From Gammaproteobacteria bacterium (lineage in GTDB: Bacteria; Pseudomonadota; Gammaproteobacteria; GCA-001735895): a stretch of 34,381 nucleotides of DNA. The DNA is taken from contig JAAESG010000114.1 in the NCBI GenBank assembly GCA_024229615.1, positions 1 to 34,381 on the forward strand, in the 5' to 3' direction. Positions 24,818 to 33,275 of this stretch are shown one piece after another (the first letter of the stretch is position 1; each line of letters opens with the position of its first letter). The notes under the pieces were generated by a model. That model made no database searches, was not told the origin of the DNA, and was given only the letters and a program-made list of their open reading frames with translations. Both the position numbers and the translations under genes were made by a program.

Positions 24818-25120
24818 TTAACCGGCCCGCATGAACCAGGAATTACACAAGCCCTCGGCACTGACCAGTTTTTCGGGGAATATGACACAGGCACCCCAGG
24901 CGGAATCACTCGCACCCGTGTAGAACTGGCATCCGGCACAGCGTTTCGACGCATCTGTCGATTCGTGGGTGTAGTCTAACGATTTGGCCGTGGGGTCATC
25001 GATGGTCAACTTTGGCATATCGGCGGTGAACGCAATCCGTGATAAAAACAGACCACTGGCGGGCACGATAATGGCCGCTGCGCCGAATGCGTGTAACAAC
25101 GATCTACGTGTCTTCTTCAT
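24818..25120 (-). CDS. Second high-potential iron-sulfur protein (HiPIP), Tat-exported
   Basis: A 100-residue periplasmic HiPIP paralogous to the one at 8.5 kb. The signal begins KKTRRSLLHAFGA (twin arginine) and probably ends near AFTAD. The mature domain PKLTIDDPTAKSLDYTHEST matches the first HiPIP closely. The four cluster cysteines are in CAGCQFY, WGACVIFP and GLCNSWF. The ATG at 25120 is used; an in-frame ATG at 25129 is closer to the AGGAGG sequence, leaving only two bases, which is too short. It lies tail to tail with the MttB-family gene, 28 bases apart. The 160 bases upstream hold no recognised element. Confidence 0.9.
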   Translation of the reverse strand: MKKTRRSLLHAFGAAAIIVPASGLFLSRIAFTADMPKLTIDDPTAKSLDYTHESTDASKRCAGCQFYTGASDSAWGACVIFPEKLVSAEGLCNSWFMRAG

Positions 25121-25281
25121 CGTCCTCATCTCCTCCTGGCACTGTGTTCAGGTTTAACGAGTTTGTCTGCTGACTTCGGAGATTAGAGTCCGGGATACCG
25201 ACATGGGTTCCCCGGTTAGACGAGGCAACTTGCTAATATCTTGAAATCATTGAGCTTTTACAGCAGGCCCAGCTGGCACAA

Positions 25282-26337
25282 TTAATCGTCAAGCGCGTCG
25301 CAGGCACTATCCAGACGCTCGATGACCGCGTCGACTTCGACCAGGTCCATGACGCCTTCCATTTCGATGCGCGTTCCCCAGCGCAGCTGCTGCGGCTCCT
25401 TGTTGCGGTAACGCCGCGCGGCCTCGGCAAATTTGTCCACACACAGATGCAATGAATGATAGGGACCGCTGCGTTTCGACCAGGTACAGGCGTGCAATCC
25501 GATGACGGGGGTTCCAAGCGCGTTGGCGAGGTGGGTCGGACCGGTATCCGGACACAGTACGATATCCACGCGCTTTAACAGCGCCACCAATTGCGGCAAG
25601 GTGTCCTTGCCAACCAGGTTGATCACCGGGTTTTTCATCGCGGCCTCGATGGCTTCACCGCTAGCCTGTTCGAACTCGGACGGTCCTCCGGACAAGACCA
25701 CCGCCATGCCGTGGCGCTCGACCGCGTAATCGGCCACGGCAGCGTAACGTTCGTTACGCCAGTTGCGCCACGGATGACTGGAACACGGAGAGATCAGCAA
25801 GATTCGTTGAGTGGCCGGCAACACCGACTCTGCAAATGCGATAGCTTCATCGGCGATCGGAAAATCCCAGACCGGTTCGCGCGCATCCAGACCAATCGTA
25901 CGCGCAAAAGACAGATGTCCCTGAACCTGATGTTGCTGGCGTGTTTGCGGAATCGCGTGGGTCATGAACAGTCGGTGATAATCCCGTGCTCGAAATTTAT
26001 CCCAACCCAGTTTGATATTGGCCTTTACACAGGCGCCGGTTATGTTCGCGCGCGTCGAGGTTTGCATCTGCAGCATGATATCGAATTTTTCGCCCGCCAG
26101 TTCGCGCCGCAGATTTCGATACGCCTTCCAGCCTCCCTTCTTGTCGAGCACGATAAAACGTACGCCGTCAATCGCACTGAGCAACTTGTGCTCCAGCGAG
26201 GCGCAGATCCACGTGACCCGGGTCCGCGGCCAGTTTTGCTGGATCGCGCGCAATACCGGCACCGCATGGGTCACGTCGCCCAGGGCCGACAGGCGCACTA
26301 TACAGATACTTTCAGGTGGAGCGGATAGCGGTAACAT
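25282..26337 (-). CDS. Glycosyltransferase family 9, heptosyltransferase-like (WaaC/WaaF type)
   Basis: A 351-residue GT-B enzyme of the lipopolysaccharide heptosyltransferase family. IVRLSALGDVTHAVPVLRAI at the N terminus is the GT9 acceptor-side motif with the catalytic Asp. RILLISPCSSHPWRNWRNERYA starts the nucleotide-sugar domain and VLCPDTGPTHLANALGTPVIGLH is the conserved ADP-heptose binding motif. It would act on the inner membrane's cytoplasmic face, adding heptose or a related sugar to lipid A core. It stands alone, not beside other LPS genes. The start has no clear ribosome binding site. The donor could differ from heptose. Confidence 0.85.
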   Translation of the reverse strand: MLPLSAPPESICIVRLSALGDVTHAVPVLRAIQQNWPRTRVTWICASLEHKLLSAIDGVRFIVLDKKGGWKAYRNLRRELAGEKFDIMLQMQTSTRANITGACVKANIKLGWDKFRARDYHRLFMTHAIPQTRQQHQVQGHLSFARTIGLDAREPVWDFPIADEAIAFAESVLPATQRILLISPCSSHPWRNWRNERYAAVADYAVERHGMAVVLSGGPSEFEQASGEAIEAAMKNPVINLVGKDTLPQLVALLKRVDIVLCPDTGPTHLANALGTPVIGLHACTWSKRSGPYHSLHLCVDKFAEAARRYRNKEPQQLRWGTRIEMEGVMDLVEVDAVIERLDSACDALDD

Positions 26338-26430
26338 CAGTGGTAAAGGTCGAATAAGATTAAACGCTTATCACCGCGGCGCGTTGCCAAAACAAGGTAA
26401 TTGAGCGTGCAGTGATTTCAAGGGGTAAAC

Positions 26431-27249
26431 TTACTCGCCGCGATTTTCGTCGGCAATGGGCAGATCGTAAAGGCTACCATACTGACCCAACTTGTCGTCT
26501 AGTCCGGCAAGCCGTAAAGCATGCCAGGCCATTGCATGATTGGACGAGGTCAGCGGTATGCCGAGGCTCTTCTCCAACTCGGCACAGGCCTGCATCAGCC
26601 GCACCGAGGTGCAGGAAACGAAAATGGCGTCAACCTCGGCATGTTTGAGCAGCTCACGCACGCCCTGCTCGATCGACTGTGGTGTAATTCGCGCGACCAC
26701 CGTATCCCGATCGGAATTAAAAGAACCAAATACCGGCACCTGGTAACCGCGTGCACCGATGTAATCAGAGACGATTCTGTTGACGTCGGCCGAGTATGGG
26801 GTCAACACGCCTATACGGTGCGCTTTGAATGCATCGAAAGCTGCGAACGCGGCGGTAATCGGAGTTGTGCACTTGACCCCTGGTTTCGCCAGCCGGATGT
26901 TGGCAAAGACCTGCTCCTCACCAATCGCCATCGAGGCCGAGGTGCATCCATAGGCCACCACATCGAGCGGGGTATCCGGTGTAATCACGCGTGTACATTC
27001 GACGATACGCGGCTCCATCGCGCGCAGCGTTTCCGGAGTCACCAGGTTTTCGTTGTGAATCCGGCTCTGATAGAGGGCGACGCCGTCGAGCGCCGCAAAA
27101 ACCTGGCGCCATTCGTGTTCGATGGTGTAGTCGGTGGCGAGCACGATCAAGCCAATCGAAGCACGCCGCGCGATACCCCTGTCGAGCTCATAGGGCAGAT
27201 GTTCAATCAGTCGGGTTTGGTTGATTGCTTTACTGGCTGGCTGACTCAT
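26431..27249 (-). CDS. Asp/Glu racemase superfamily enzyme, EutA/maleate isomerase-like
   Basis: A 272-residue protein of the Asp/Glu/hydantoin racemase superfamily, with the two catalytic cysteines in VAYGCTSASMAIG and IFVSCTSVRLMQ. The N-terminal ARRASIGLIVLATDYTIEHEW and C-terminal LTSSNHAMAWHALRLAGL resemble maleate cis-trans isomerases, arylmalonate decarboxylases and the ectoine-utilisation protein EutA. The ATG at 27249 has AAGG six bases upstream; a start at 27288 would run into the divergent transporter. It could racemise or isomerise a dicarboxylate or solute-derived amino acid. No other ectoine degradation gene is next to it. Divergent from a DMT transporter with a 37-base gap. Confidence 0.8.
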   Translation of the reverse strand: MSQPASKAINQTRLIEHLPYELDRGIARRASIGLIVLATDYTIEHEWRQVFAALDGVALYQSRIHNENLVTPETLRAMEPRIVECTRVITPDTPLDVVAYGCTSASMAIGEEQVFANIRLAKPGVKCTTPITAAFAAFDAFKAHRIGVLTPYSADVNRIVSDYIGARGYQVPVFGSFNSDRDTVVARITPQSIEQGVRELLKHAEVDAIFVSCTSVRLMQACAELEKSLGIPLTSSNHAMAWHALRLAGLDDKLGQYGSLYDLPIADENRGE

Positions 27250-27286
27250 AATTGACCTTACTTTTTTTGTCTGTACATACTTTAGC

Positions 27287-28168
27287 ATGAATAAAAACCA
27301 GATTGTCGGTCGAGCAATCGCTCTGGCGGCGGCGATTTTCTATGGTTTCAACACGACCCTGTCGCGGCTTGCCTATGACACGGGCACCACACCGGTGTCA
27401 CTGACGATATACCGCTTCCTGATGTCGGCGGTACTGATGATCGCGATCGTACTGATACTGCGGAAATCATGGAAGATCGCGGTCGCGCCAATGACCTTTG
27501 CACTCTGTATACTGGGTAATTTCGCCACCTCGATCGGTCATCTCGGTGCAGTTAAATATATCCCCGTCAGCCTCGCCGCAATCATTTTCTATACCTTTCC
27601 GCTGTTGGTGGTGGCTTACAAACGTCTTGCCAATCGCGAACCGGTTGCCCGCAACGAATTGCTCGCGTTTATACTTGCGTTTATTGGTATCGGGGTAGCG
27701 CTCGGAGTCGATTTTCACGAATTCGACCCGCTTGGAATCGGACTAGCCTTTTTGGGCGCTGTGGGCGCCAGCGTTTTCATCCTCAGTTACGAACGTTTCC
27801 CGCAGCAGACCGATGCCTATGTCGGCACCATGTGGATCATGATCGCAACGATTGCCTTTTCCCTGTTGGTATTGCAATTCGGCTTCGAACTGGTGCCGCC
27901 GAAAGAGTCGTCAGGATGGGTATACCTGGTCCTGATCAGCGCAGCGTCATCCACCGCATTCGTTTTATCGCTGCAGGCAATTGGTCGGATCGGGGGGGCC
28001 ATTTTCGCGCTGCTGCTGAATTTCGAGCCGGTTATCATTTTATTGCTGGCCTGGATCGTCCTCGGCGAAGAACTGACGCTGGAACGAACCGCCGGGATTA
28101 CCCTGATCGTATTCGCATTGTTCCTGAGTCACTGGAGGATTCCGCGACTCAATACGGCAAGCAGTTGA
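27287..28168 (+). CDS. EamA/DMT-family transporter
   Basis: A 293-residue inner-membrane protein with ten hydrophobic helices in two EamA repeats: RAIALAAAIFYGFNTTLSRLAY opens the first and GLAFLGAVGASVFILSYERF the second. The final FEPVIILLLAWIVLGEELTL carries the GE motif. The start lies 37 bases from the divergent racemase-like gene, and the AT-rich gap contains TGTACA, a possible small operator. It may export or import the racemase substrate. Only distantly similar in sequence to the DMT protein at 19 kb. Confidence 0.85.
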   Translation: MNKNQIVGRAIALAAAIFYGFNTTLSRLAYDTGTTPVSLTIYRFLMSAVLMIAIVLILRKSWKIAVAPMTFALCILGNFATSIGHLGAVKYIPVSLAAIIFYTFPLLVVAYKRLANREPVARNELLAFILAFIGIGVALGVDFHEFDPLGIGLAFLGAVGASVFILSYERFPQQTDAYVGTMWIMIATIAFSLLVLQFGFELVPPKESSGWVYLVLISAASSTAFVLSLQAIGRIGGAIFALLLNFEPVIILLLAWIVLGEELTLERTAGITLIVFALFLSHWRIPRLNTASS

Positions 28169-28266
28169 AGCGCCCTGCTCTCCACCACAAAGGCTCGACG
28201 ACGTGGCGGCAAACGGCATCATCTGATTTAATCGGACTTTACCAATCACAACGAGCAACCATTTAA

Positions 28267-29034
28267 ATGAATCCCCGAACCGATTTTTTTATTGTCGCAC
28301 GCGAACCCGGCGCCGAACATCCGTCGATCCCGGCCTGGGCCAGCCGCGCCGAAAATCCCGCCAGGCTCGACGCACATAATCCCAACGCCGTGGAGCGCGT
28401 CGATATCGCGACCGTCCCAGGCGCCTTCCAGTTAACCGGCGTTTTATCTACGGAGGAATGCGCACGCCTGGTGGAGATGACTGAAGCGCTCGGTTACCTC
28501 GAAGATGCCGCGGTATCACTACCGCGCGTAATCCGTCATAACCACAACGCCACCTGGATCGCCGACGACACCACTAACGAGATCATCTGGAATCGCTGCA
28601 GCGGCCTGATCCGCAACGACGACGACTTCGACGGCAAACGGCCCGTCGGGCTCAATTCGCGTTTTCGCTTTTATCGCTACTCCGAGGGGGATTACTTCGC
28701 CCCGCACACCGATGGCTCGTGGCCCGGGTCGCGTGTCATCGACGGCGAACTGGTCGACAACGCCTTTCACGATCGCTGGAGTCAACTCAGTTTCGTGCTG
28801 TTCTTAAGCGAGGATTACAGCGGTGGCGCGACCCAGTTTTATGTCAGCAAGCACGACCCTCGCCAACCCGCGCGCCATGCCGGCGATGCGAACATCGTCG
28901 ATGTCAGCAGCGCCATCGGTACCGCGCTGTGCTTCCCACACGGCCTGCACCCGCTGCACTGCATGCACAGTTCGCAGGAAATCTCCGCCGGCAGGAAATA
29001 CATTATCCGTTCGGATGTCCTGTGCGAGATGTAA
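28267..29034 (+). CDS. 2OG-Fe(II) oxygenase, prolyl 4-hydroxylase-like
   Basis: A 255-residue non-heme iron dioxygenase. Iron ligands: H147 and D149 in DYFAPHTDGSWPG and H234 in LHCMHSSQEI; R248 in KYIIRSDVLCEM is placed to bind 2-oxoglutarate. SRFRFYRYSEGDYFAPHTDG is the typical lead into the HxD motif of P4H-like oxygenases. The enzyme would hydroxylate a small molecule or protein residue, consuming O2 and 2-oxoglutarate. The gene stands alone in the plus direction, 98 bases after the DMT transporter; co-transcription is possible. Substrate unknown. Confidence 0.82.
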   Translation: MNPRTDFFIVAREPGAEHPSIPAWASRAENPARLDAHNPNAVERVDIATVPGAFQLTGVLSTEECARLVEMTEALGYLEDAAVSLPRVIRHNHNATWIADDTTNEIIWNRCSGLIRNDDDFDGKRPVGLNSRFRFYRYSEGDYFAPHTDGSWPGSRVIDGELVDNAFHDRWSQLSFVLFLSEDYSGGATQFYVSKHDPRQPARHAGDANIVDVSSAIGTALCFPHGLHPLHCMHSSQEISAGRKYIIRSDVLCEM

Positions 29035-29086
29035 ATGAATGGGTTTCGGGTACGGCTTTCGATCCAGACCAGCTAACAGCAACGCC

Positions 29087-30016
29087 CTATAGATTGCGCG
29101 CGCTGTCCAGTCCCATGAAATAAATCGCGCTCTCGAGATCGGTGGCGTCGATGTGGCAGCTGGTCGCGGCGCGTAAAATCGGCTTGCCATGATAGGCGAT
29201 ACCGAGTCCGGCGGCGCTCAACATCGGCAGGTCGTTGGCGCCGTCGCCAATCGCACAGCAATCGCGTAATGCGATGTCGAGCGTCTGCGCACGTTGCTGC
29301 AGAATCTGGCATTTCAAATCGGCGTTGACGATCGGTTCGCAGACTCTCCCGGTCAGACGTCCCGCGTCGATGTCGAGGTGGTTGCAATACAGCTCGTCGA
29401 ATCCAAGTTGGGCCGCAACGGGCTCCACGACCTGCGCAAACCCACCGCTAATCAAAATCGTATGCACGCCCTCCTTCCTGGCAACGGCGAGCAATTTCTC
29501 GGCACCCGAGTTGAATTGCAGAGTACTTGCAACATCGTGAAACACCCGCTCCGGCTGTCCCTCCAGCATTGCGATGCGTTCTCGCAGGGCTTCGTTGAAA
29601 TCGATTTCACCATGCATCGCCCGGGTCGTAATCGCCGCGATCTTGTCACCCATACCGAGCACCGTGGCGACTTCGTCAAGCGTTTCCGCAGCGACGATGG
29701 TCATATCCATATCACAGATCAGCAATCGCTTGCCATAGCCCTTGCGTGGTTGCAAATAAACATCGGCGGGGCCCAGGCCGGTACGCAACGCGCGTAACAA
29801 CGCCCAGGCTTCAACCGGGTTACAGTCAATCGCCATCGCGCAGGCGTTTGGCGCAAGCCGATGGCGGCCGAGAACACGGACGTCACCGAGTGCCCTTCCA
29901 AGAAAAGCCTGTACATCGTCAATTGCATCGGCACTGCAGACCGTAACCACGAAGGGTTGCGACGCTTCACTGCGTCGCAACCAGGGGGGTTCCTGCTCGA
30001 TCACGCCCTCGATCAT
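29087..30016 (-). CDS. serB: Phosphoserine phosphatase
   Basis: A 309-residue HAD phosphatase performing the last step of serine synthesis. The catalytic motif I is at D102/D104 in LLICDMDMTIV (nucleophile and acid Asp; Met replaces the common Ser of DMDST). Motif II Ser is in TILISGGFAQVVEPVA, motif III Lys in VNADLKCQIL, and motif IV GDGANDLPML. About 90 N-terminal residues form the poorly conserved ACT-like domain seen in SerB of proteobacteria. Its ATG overlaps the serA stop in an ATGA arrangement. Third gene of serC-serA-serB. Confidence 0.93.
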   Translation of the reverse strand: MIEGVIEQEPPWLRRSEASQPFVVTVCSADAIDDVQAFLGRALGDVRVLGRHRLAPNACAMAIDCNPVEAWALLRALRTGLGPADVYLQPRKGYGKRLLICDMDMTIVAAETLDEVATVLGMGDKIAAITTRAMHGEIDFNEALRERIAMLEGQPERVFHDVASTLQFNSGAEKLLAVARKEGVHTILISGGFAQVVEPVAAQLGFDELYCNHLDIDAGRLTGRVCEPIVNADLKCQILQQRAQTLDIALRDCCAIGDGANDLPMLSAAGLGIAYHGKPILRAATSCHIDATDLESAIYFMGLDSARNL

Positions 30017-31605
30017 TGCAAGGCGGGGAAGTGCAGGTACTGGGCATCGTTTATATTCGGCAGCGAACGCAAATGTTCGAGGTCGTCGCCGGCAAGTTGC
30101 TCGTCGACCTCGATCAATACAATCGCCTTACCATTTCGAATATCGCGTCCGAGGTGCATGTTGGCGATGTTAATACTCCGTTCAGCGGTGGAGGTACCAA
30201 TATCCCCGATTACGCCCGGCTTGTCATCATTGGTGATGTAAAGCATATGCTCGCCGAGTTTCGATTCCAGCGGAATGCCCTTGACGTCGATCACGCGTGG
30301 CAGATTTTGAATCAGCGTGCCGCAGATACTGCGCGATATCGATTCAGTTTCAACCGCGACCGTGATCCTGCACGGATACTCGTCGCGTCCTTCGTTATGC
30401 GCCTCGATGACGTTGATATTACGGTCCCGCGCCACTTCCCGTGCATTCACCGAGTTCACGTAACTACTGTGCTGCTCGAGTATCGATTGCACCACCTGCA
30501 CCGTCAACGGCGCCACGTTGACATCGTTGGCCTCGCCGCCATAGGTCACGGTCAGCGTCTTGATCGGATCATGCGTCAGCTGGCCGACGAAAGAACCCAG
30601 GCACTGCGCCAGCTGCAAATAGGGTCGCAGCACCTGCGCCTCCTCGGCACTGATGCTGGGCGCGTTGATCGCGTTATTGATCGCACCACTGCTCAGGTAT
30701 TCGCTGATTTGCTCGGCGATCTGGATCGCGACCTTTTCCTGCGCCTCGATCGTCGAGGCACCGAGATGCGGCGTGCAGATCACGTTATCGAGTTCGAACA
30801 GTGGGCTTTCTCGGGCCGGCTCGACTTCGTAGACATCGAGCGCCGCGCCTTTCAGATGCCCGCTCTGCAACGCGGCGAGCAGCGCCATTTCATCGACCAG
30901 GCCACCGCGCGCGCAATTGATCAGCATGCTGCCCGGCTTCATCTGATTGAGCGCATTCGCACTGATGATGTTGGCTGTTTCCGGGGTTTTCGGTACGTGC
31001 AGCGAAATGATGTCGGAAGTCTTCAACAGGGCTTCCAGATCGACCTTTTTAACACCCAGTTTGGCGGCGCGTTCTTCGGTCAGAAAAGGATCGTAAGCCT
31101 GTACGTGCAATCCATAGCCGATCGCCTTTTTCGCGACGATGGATCCGATGTTGCCGGCGCCGATAAGGCCGAGCAACTTGCCGGTCAATTCAACACCCAT
31201 GAAACGGGACTTTTCCCATTTGCCCGCATGCGTCGAGCTATTTGCCTGTGGGATATGGCGTGCCAGCGACAGCATCATCGCCATCGCATGCTCGGCGGTG
31301 GTGATTGCGTTGCCGAGTGGCGTGTTCATGACCACCACGCCACGCTTCGTGCAGGTCGGAACATCGACGTTATCGACACCGATCCCGGCACGCCCAACCA
31401 CCTTCAGATTTTTTGCGTGCTCAAGCAATTCCGCGGTCACCTTAGTGGACGAGCGAATTGCGAGTCCGTCGAATTCGCCGATCATATCGAATAGTTCGGC
31501 CTCGGTAAGCTTACTCGATTGCACGACTTCGACGCCACGCTCTTCAAATATGGTCACGGCCTGGCTCGACATCGAGTCGGATATCAATACACGGGGCTTA
31601 GTCAT
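30013..31605 (-). CDS. serA: D-3-phosphoglycerate dehydrogenase
   Basis: A 530-residue, long-type PGDH catalysing the first committed step of serine synthesis (3-phosphoglycerate to 3-phosphohydroxypyruvate, NAD-linked). Seen: substrate loop VGRAGIGVDNVD, NAD-binding LLGLIGAGNIGSIVAKK (GAGNIG at 149-154), INCARGGLVDE with catalytic Arg, and CTPHLGASTIEAQEKVA with the catalytic His. The C-terminal ~220 residues hold the ASB intervening domain and an ACT domain (MLYITNDDKPGVIGDIGT), suggesting feedback control by serine. The ATG at 31605 is preferred (AGGAGAACGACC upstream). It overlaps the serC stop by eight bases and serB by four. Confidence 0.95.
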   Translation of the reverse strand: MTKPRVLISDSMSSQAVTIFEERGVEVVQSSKLTEAELFDMIGEFDGLAIRSSTKVTAELLEHAKNLKVVGRAGIGVDNVDVPTCTKRGVVVMNTPLGNAITTAEHAMAMMLSLARHIPQANSSTHAGKWEKSRFMGVELTGKLLGLIGAGNIGSIVAKKAIGYGLHVQAYDPFLTEERAAKLGVKKVDLEALLKTSDIISLHVPKTPETANIISANALNQMKPGSMLINCARGGLVDEMALLAALQSGHLKGAALDVYEVEPARESPLFELDNVICTPHLGASTIEAQEKVAIQIAEQISEYLSSGAINNAINAPSISAEEAQVLRPYLQLAQCLGSFVGQLTHDPIKTLTVTYGGEANDVNVAPLTVQVVQSILEQHSSYVNSVNAREVARDRNINVIEAHNEGRDEYPCRITVAVETESISRSICGTLIQNLPRVIDVKGIPLESKLGEHMLYITNDDKPGVIGDIGTSTAERSINIANMHLGRDIRNGKAIVLIEVDEQLAGDDLEHLRSLPNINDAQYLHFPALQ

Positions 31606-32791
31606 GGTCGTTCTCCTGCATGGTTTGTTTGAATTCCGCAAACACCCAGTCCAGCCACGGGGTCAGCGCTTGCAGATCGCTGGTTTCAACAGTTGCGCCG
31701 CCCCAGATGCGAAACCCGGGGGGCGCACTACGGTAGTTGCCGATATCGAGCGCGACATTTTCCTGTTCGAGCTTCGCCAGCATCGCGTTGATAGCCAGTT
31801 GCTGGGCCGACTGTTCGAGGCGCACAAATTCAACATCGACGACCTGTAAGCACATCGACGTCGGCGATCGCGTTGCCGGATCGCGCGGCAACCAGTCGAT
31901 CCAGGCCGTGTTGCTGACCCAGCTGTCGATGCAATCGAAATTGCTCTGCGTGCGTTTCCACAATGCCTCAACCCCACCCTGCGACTCGGCCCAGGCCAGC
32001 GCCGCGTGCAAATCTTCGAGTGCGAGCATACTCGGCGTGTTGATCGTCGCACCGCTGAATATGCCGTCGACCAGTTTTTCGCCCTTGGTCAGCTGAAACA
32101 GTTTCGGCAATGGATAACGCGGCTGGCTGGTTTCGAGCCGCTCGACTGCTCTCGGGCTGAGCGCGAGCATGCCATGCGCGCCTTCGCTGCCGAGCACCTT
32201 CTGCCAGGACCAGGTGACTACGTCAAGCTTGTCGAAATCGATCGGCATCGCGAACGCGGCCGAGGTGGCATCACACAGGACCAGACCCTCGCGCCCGACT
32301 TCAATCCAATCCAGATCGGGCAGGCAAACGCCACTGGTAGTACCGTTGTAAACCATGACCAGGTCATGCGTCGAATCGACCAGATTCAAATCGGGCAAAT
32401 CTCCGTACTCCGCCTGGTACAGGTTGAGCTGCTCGACACCGAGTGCTTTCAAGTCTTTGGCCCAGTCATTGGAAAAGCTTTCCCAGACCAGCACATCCAC
32501 GGCCTTTGGGCCGAGCAACGACCACAACGCCATCTCGAACGCGCCGGTGTCAGAACCCGGCACAATGCCGAGCTTCCAGTCGGCAGGCAAACCAAGCATG
32601 CGATGTGAAATCTCGATCGCGTCGCGTAAACGTTGTTTGGGGAGTTTGGCGCGATGACTGCGCCCGAGAAACTCGGTGTTTAAATGGCTGATGTCCCAGC
32701 CGGGATACTTCTTACACGGCCCCGAAGAGAAACGCGGATCCGCGGGTCGAACACGCGGGCGCTCGGGAAGGCCGTTGGCTTCCTCGTTCAT
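31598..32791 (-). CDS. serC: Phosphoserine aminotransferase (alphaproteobacterial/archaeal-like type)
   Basis: A 397-residue PLP enzyme converting 3-phosphohydroxypyruvate to phosphoserine. PADPRFSSGPCKKYPGW at the start, GIVPGSDTGAFEMALW, the Asp in LCDATSAAF and the PLP lysine K198 in TWSWQKVLGSEGAHG fit the serC type 2 group rather than the ~360-residue E. coli SerC. The start has GAGG seven bases upstream. First gene of serC-serA-serB, with all three steps of the phosphorylated pathway in order of transcription. The type may reflect lateral transfer or simply lineage. Confidence 0.92.
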   Translation of the reverse strand: MNEEANGLPERPRVRPADPRFSSGPCKKYPGWDISHLNTEFLGRSHRAKLPKQRLRDAIEISHRMLGLPADWKLGIVPGSDTGAFEMALWSLLGPKAVDVLVWESFSNDWAKDLKALGVEQLNLYQAEYGDLPDLNLVDSTHDLVMVYNGTTSGVCLPDLDWIEVGREGLVLCDATSAAFAMPIDFDKLDVVTWSWQKVLGSEGAHGMLALSPRAVERLETSQPRYPLPKLFQLTKGEKLVDGIFSGATINTPSMLALEDLHAALAWAESQGGVEALWKRTQSNFDCIDSWVSNTAWIDWLPRDPATRSPTSMCLQVVDVEFVRLEQSAQQLAINAMLAKLEQENVALDIGNYRSAPPGFRIWGGATVETSDLQALTPWLDWVFAEFKQTMQENDHD

Positions 32792-32829
32792 GATATAACC
32801 TCTAGTTATGGGTGGTTTGCTCCACCAGG

Positions 32830-32857
32830 CCCGCGCAGAATACCATGACTCTGCGGG
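32830..32857. promoter_or_regulatory. Hairpin in the serC upstream region
   Basis: CCCGCGCAGA (32830-32839) and TCTGCGGG (32850-32857) form a GC-rich stem with a small bulge and a 10-base loop, 39 bases before serC, inside its presumable leader or promoter. On the plus strand TTT follows, so it might also act as a weak terminator. No ligand-binding structure was recognised. Confidence 0.4.
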
Positions 32858-32880
32858 TTTGAGGCTACCCTTCGAAATCT

Positions 32881-32904
32881 TTATGCAGATTATTATGCAG
32901 ATTG
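32881..32904. repeat. 12-bp tandem duplication
   Basis: TTATGCAGATTA is followed directly by TTATGCAGATTG, an almost exact tandem copy in the AT-rich, gene-free gap between serC and the group II intron. Probably slippage; the 282-base gap shows no other recognisable gene. Confidence 0.5.
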
Positions 32905-33073
32905 ATATTGATTTATTAGCGCAGTGCCACTTCCCTGGTTACTATTTCCCGTTAACGGACACTCAAAGTGCAGAGTTCAGAGACGGGAAACGGCCGATTC
33001 TGTTGAAAAACTCGATAAAAACGAAGGCCTGTTTTCTGCAAAAAACCAAATCATCATGAACTTCTCGTAGCCG

Positions 33074-33199
33074 TTAGTATGTGAGCTCATCAACGGTTCT
33101 GTCGGAAGAGATCGTTAGTTTTGGCTCTCCCCTCGTGTATGAAAATTTGGAAATCGTTACGGCGTAAATAATTTTGCCGTCTGGGAAAATTTGGAGTTG
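33074..33199 (-). pseudogene. Downstream exon fragment of a gene interrupted by the group II intron
   Basis: Just past the predicted intron 3' end, a minus-strand frame encodes QLQIFPDGKIIYAVTISKF and ends after RTVDELTY at the TAA at 33074, about 40 residues. Composition and strand-like pattern look like a genuine C-terminal end. The matching 5' exon would lie beyond the right window edge. The family is not recognised. If the intron splices, the host gene may still be expressed. Confidence 0.4.
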
Positions 33200-33238
33200 G
33201 TGAGTAGACCGCAGGAACCTCCCCTGCAGCCTCTCGCA

Positions 33239-33272
33239 GAACGGTACGTGAACCTCTCGACTCATACCGCTC
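33239..33272 (-). ncRNA. Group II intron domain V
   Basis: On the minus strand, exactly 34 nt: GAGCGGTA pairs with TACCGTTC as the lower stem, including the AGC catalytic triad. The CG before the 3' strand forms the two-base bulge. TGAGTC pairs with GGTTCA (with wobbles) under a GAGA tetraloop (GNRA type). This is the complete canonical domain V layout, so the catalytic core piece present appears intact. Confidence 0.85.
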
Positions 33273-33275
33273 CCA

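Noticed and set aside
26431-27249. Ectoine degradation operon
   Set aside because: Only an EutA-like racemase-superfamily gene is present; no ectoine hydrolase, deacetylase or transporter set lies beside it, and the M24 gene at 3.7 kb matches DddP better than ectoine hydrolase.
30016-31494. A 492-codon plus-strand open frame across serA
   Set aside because: It is the antisense shadow of serA; the translation is rich in His, Arg and Gln without any domain, while the minus strand encodes a textbook PGDH.
32808-33059. An 83-codon plus-strand open frame upstream of serC
   Set aside because: It starts inside the serC leader, runs through a hairpin and a tandem repeat, and has no conserved features.
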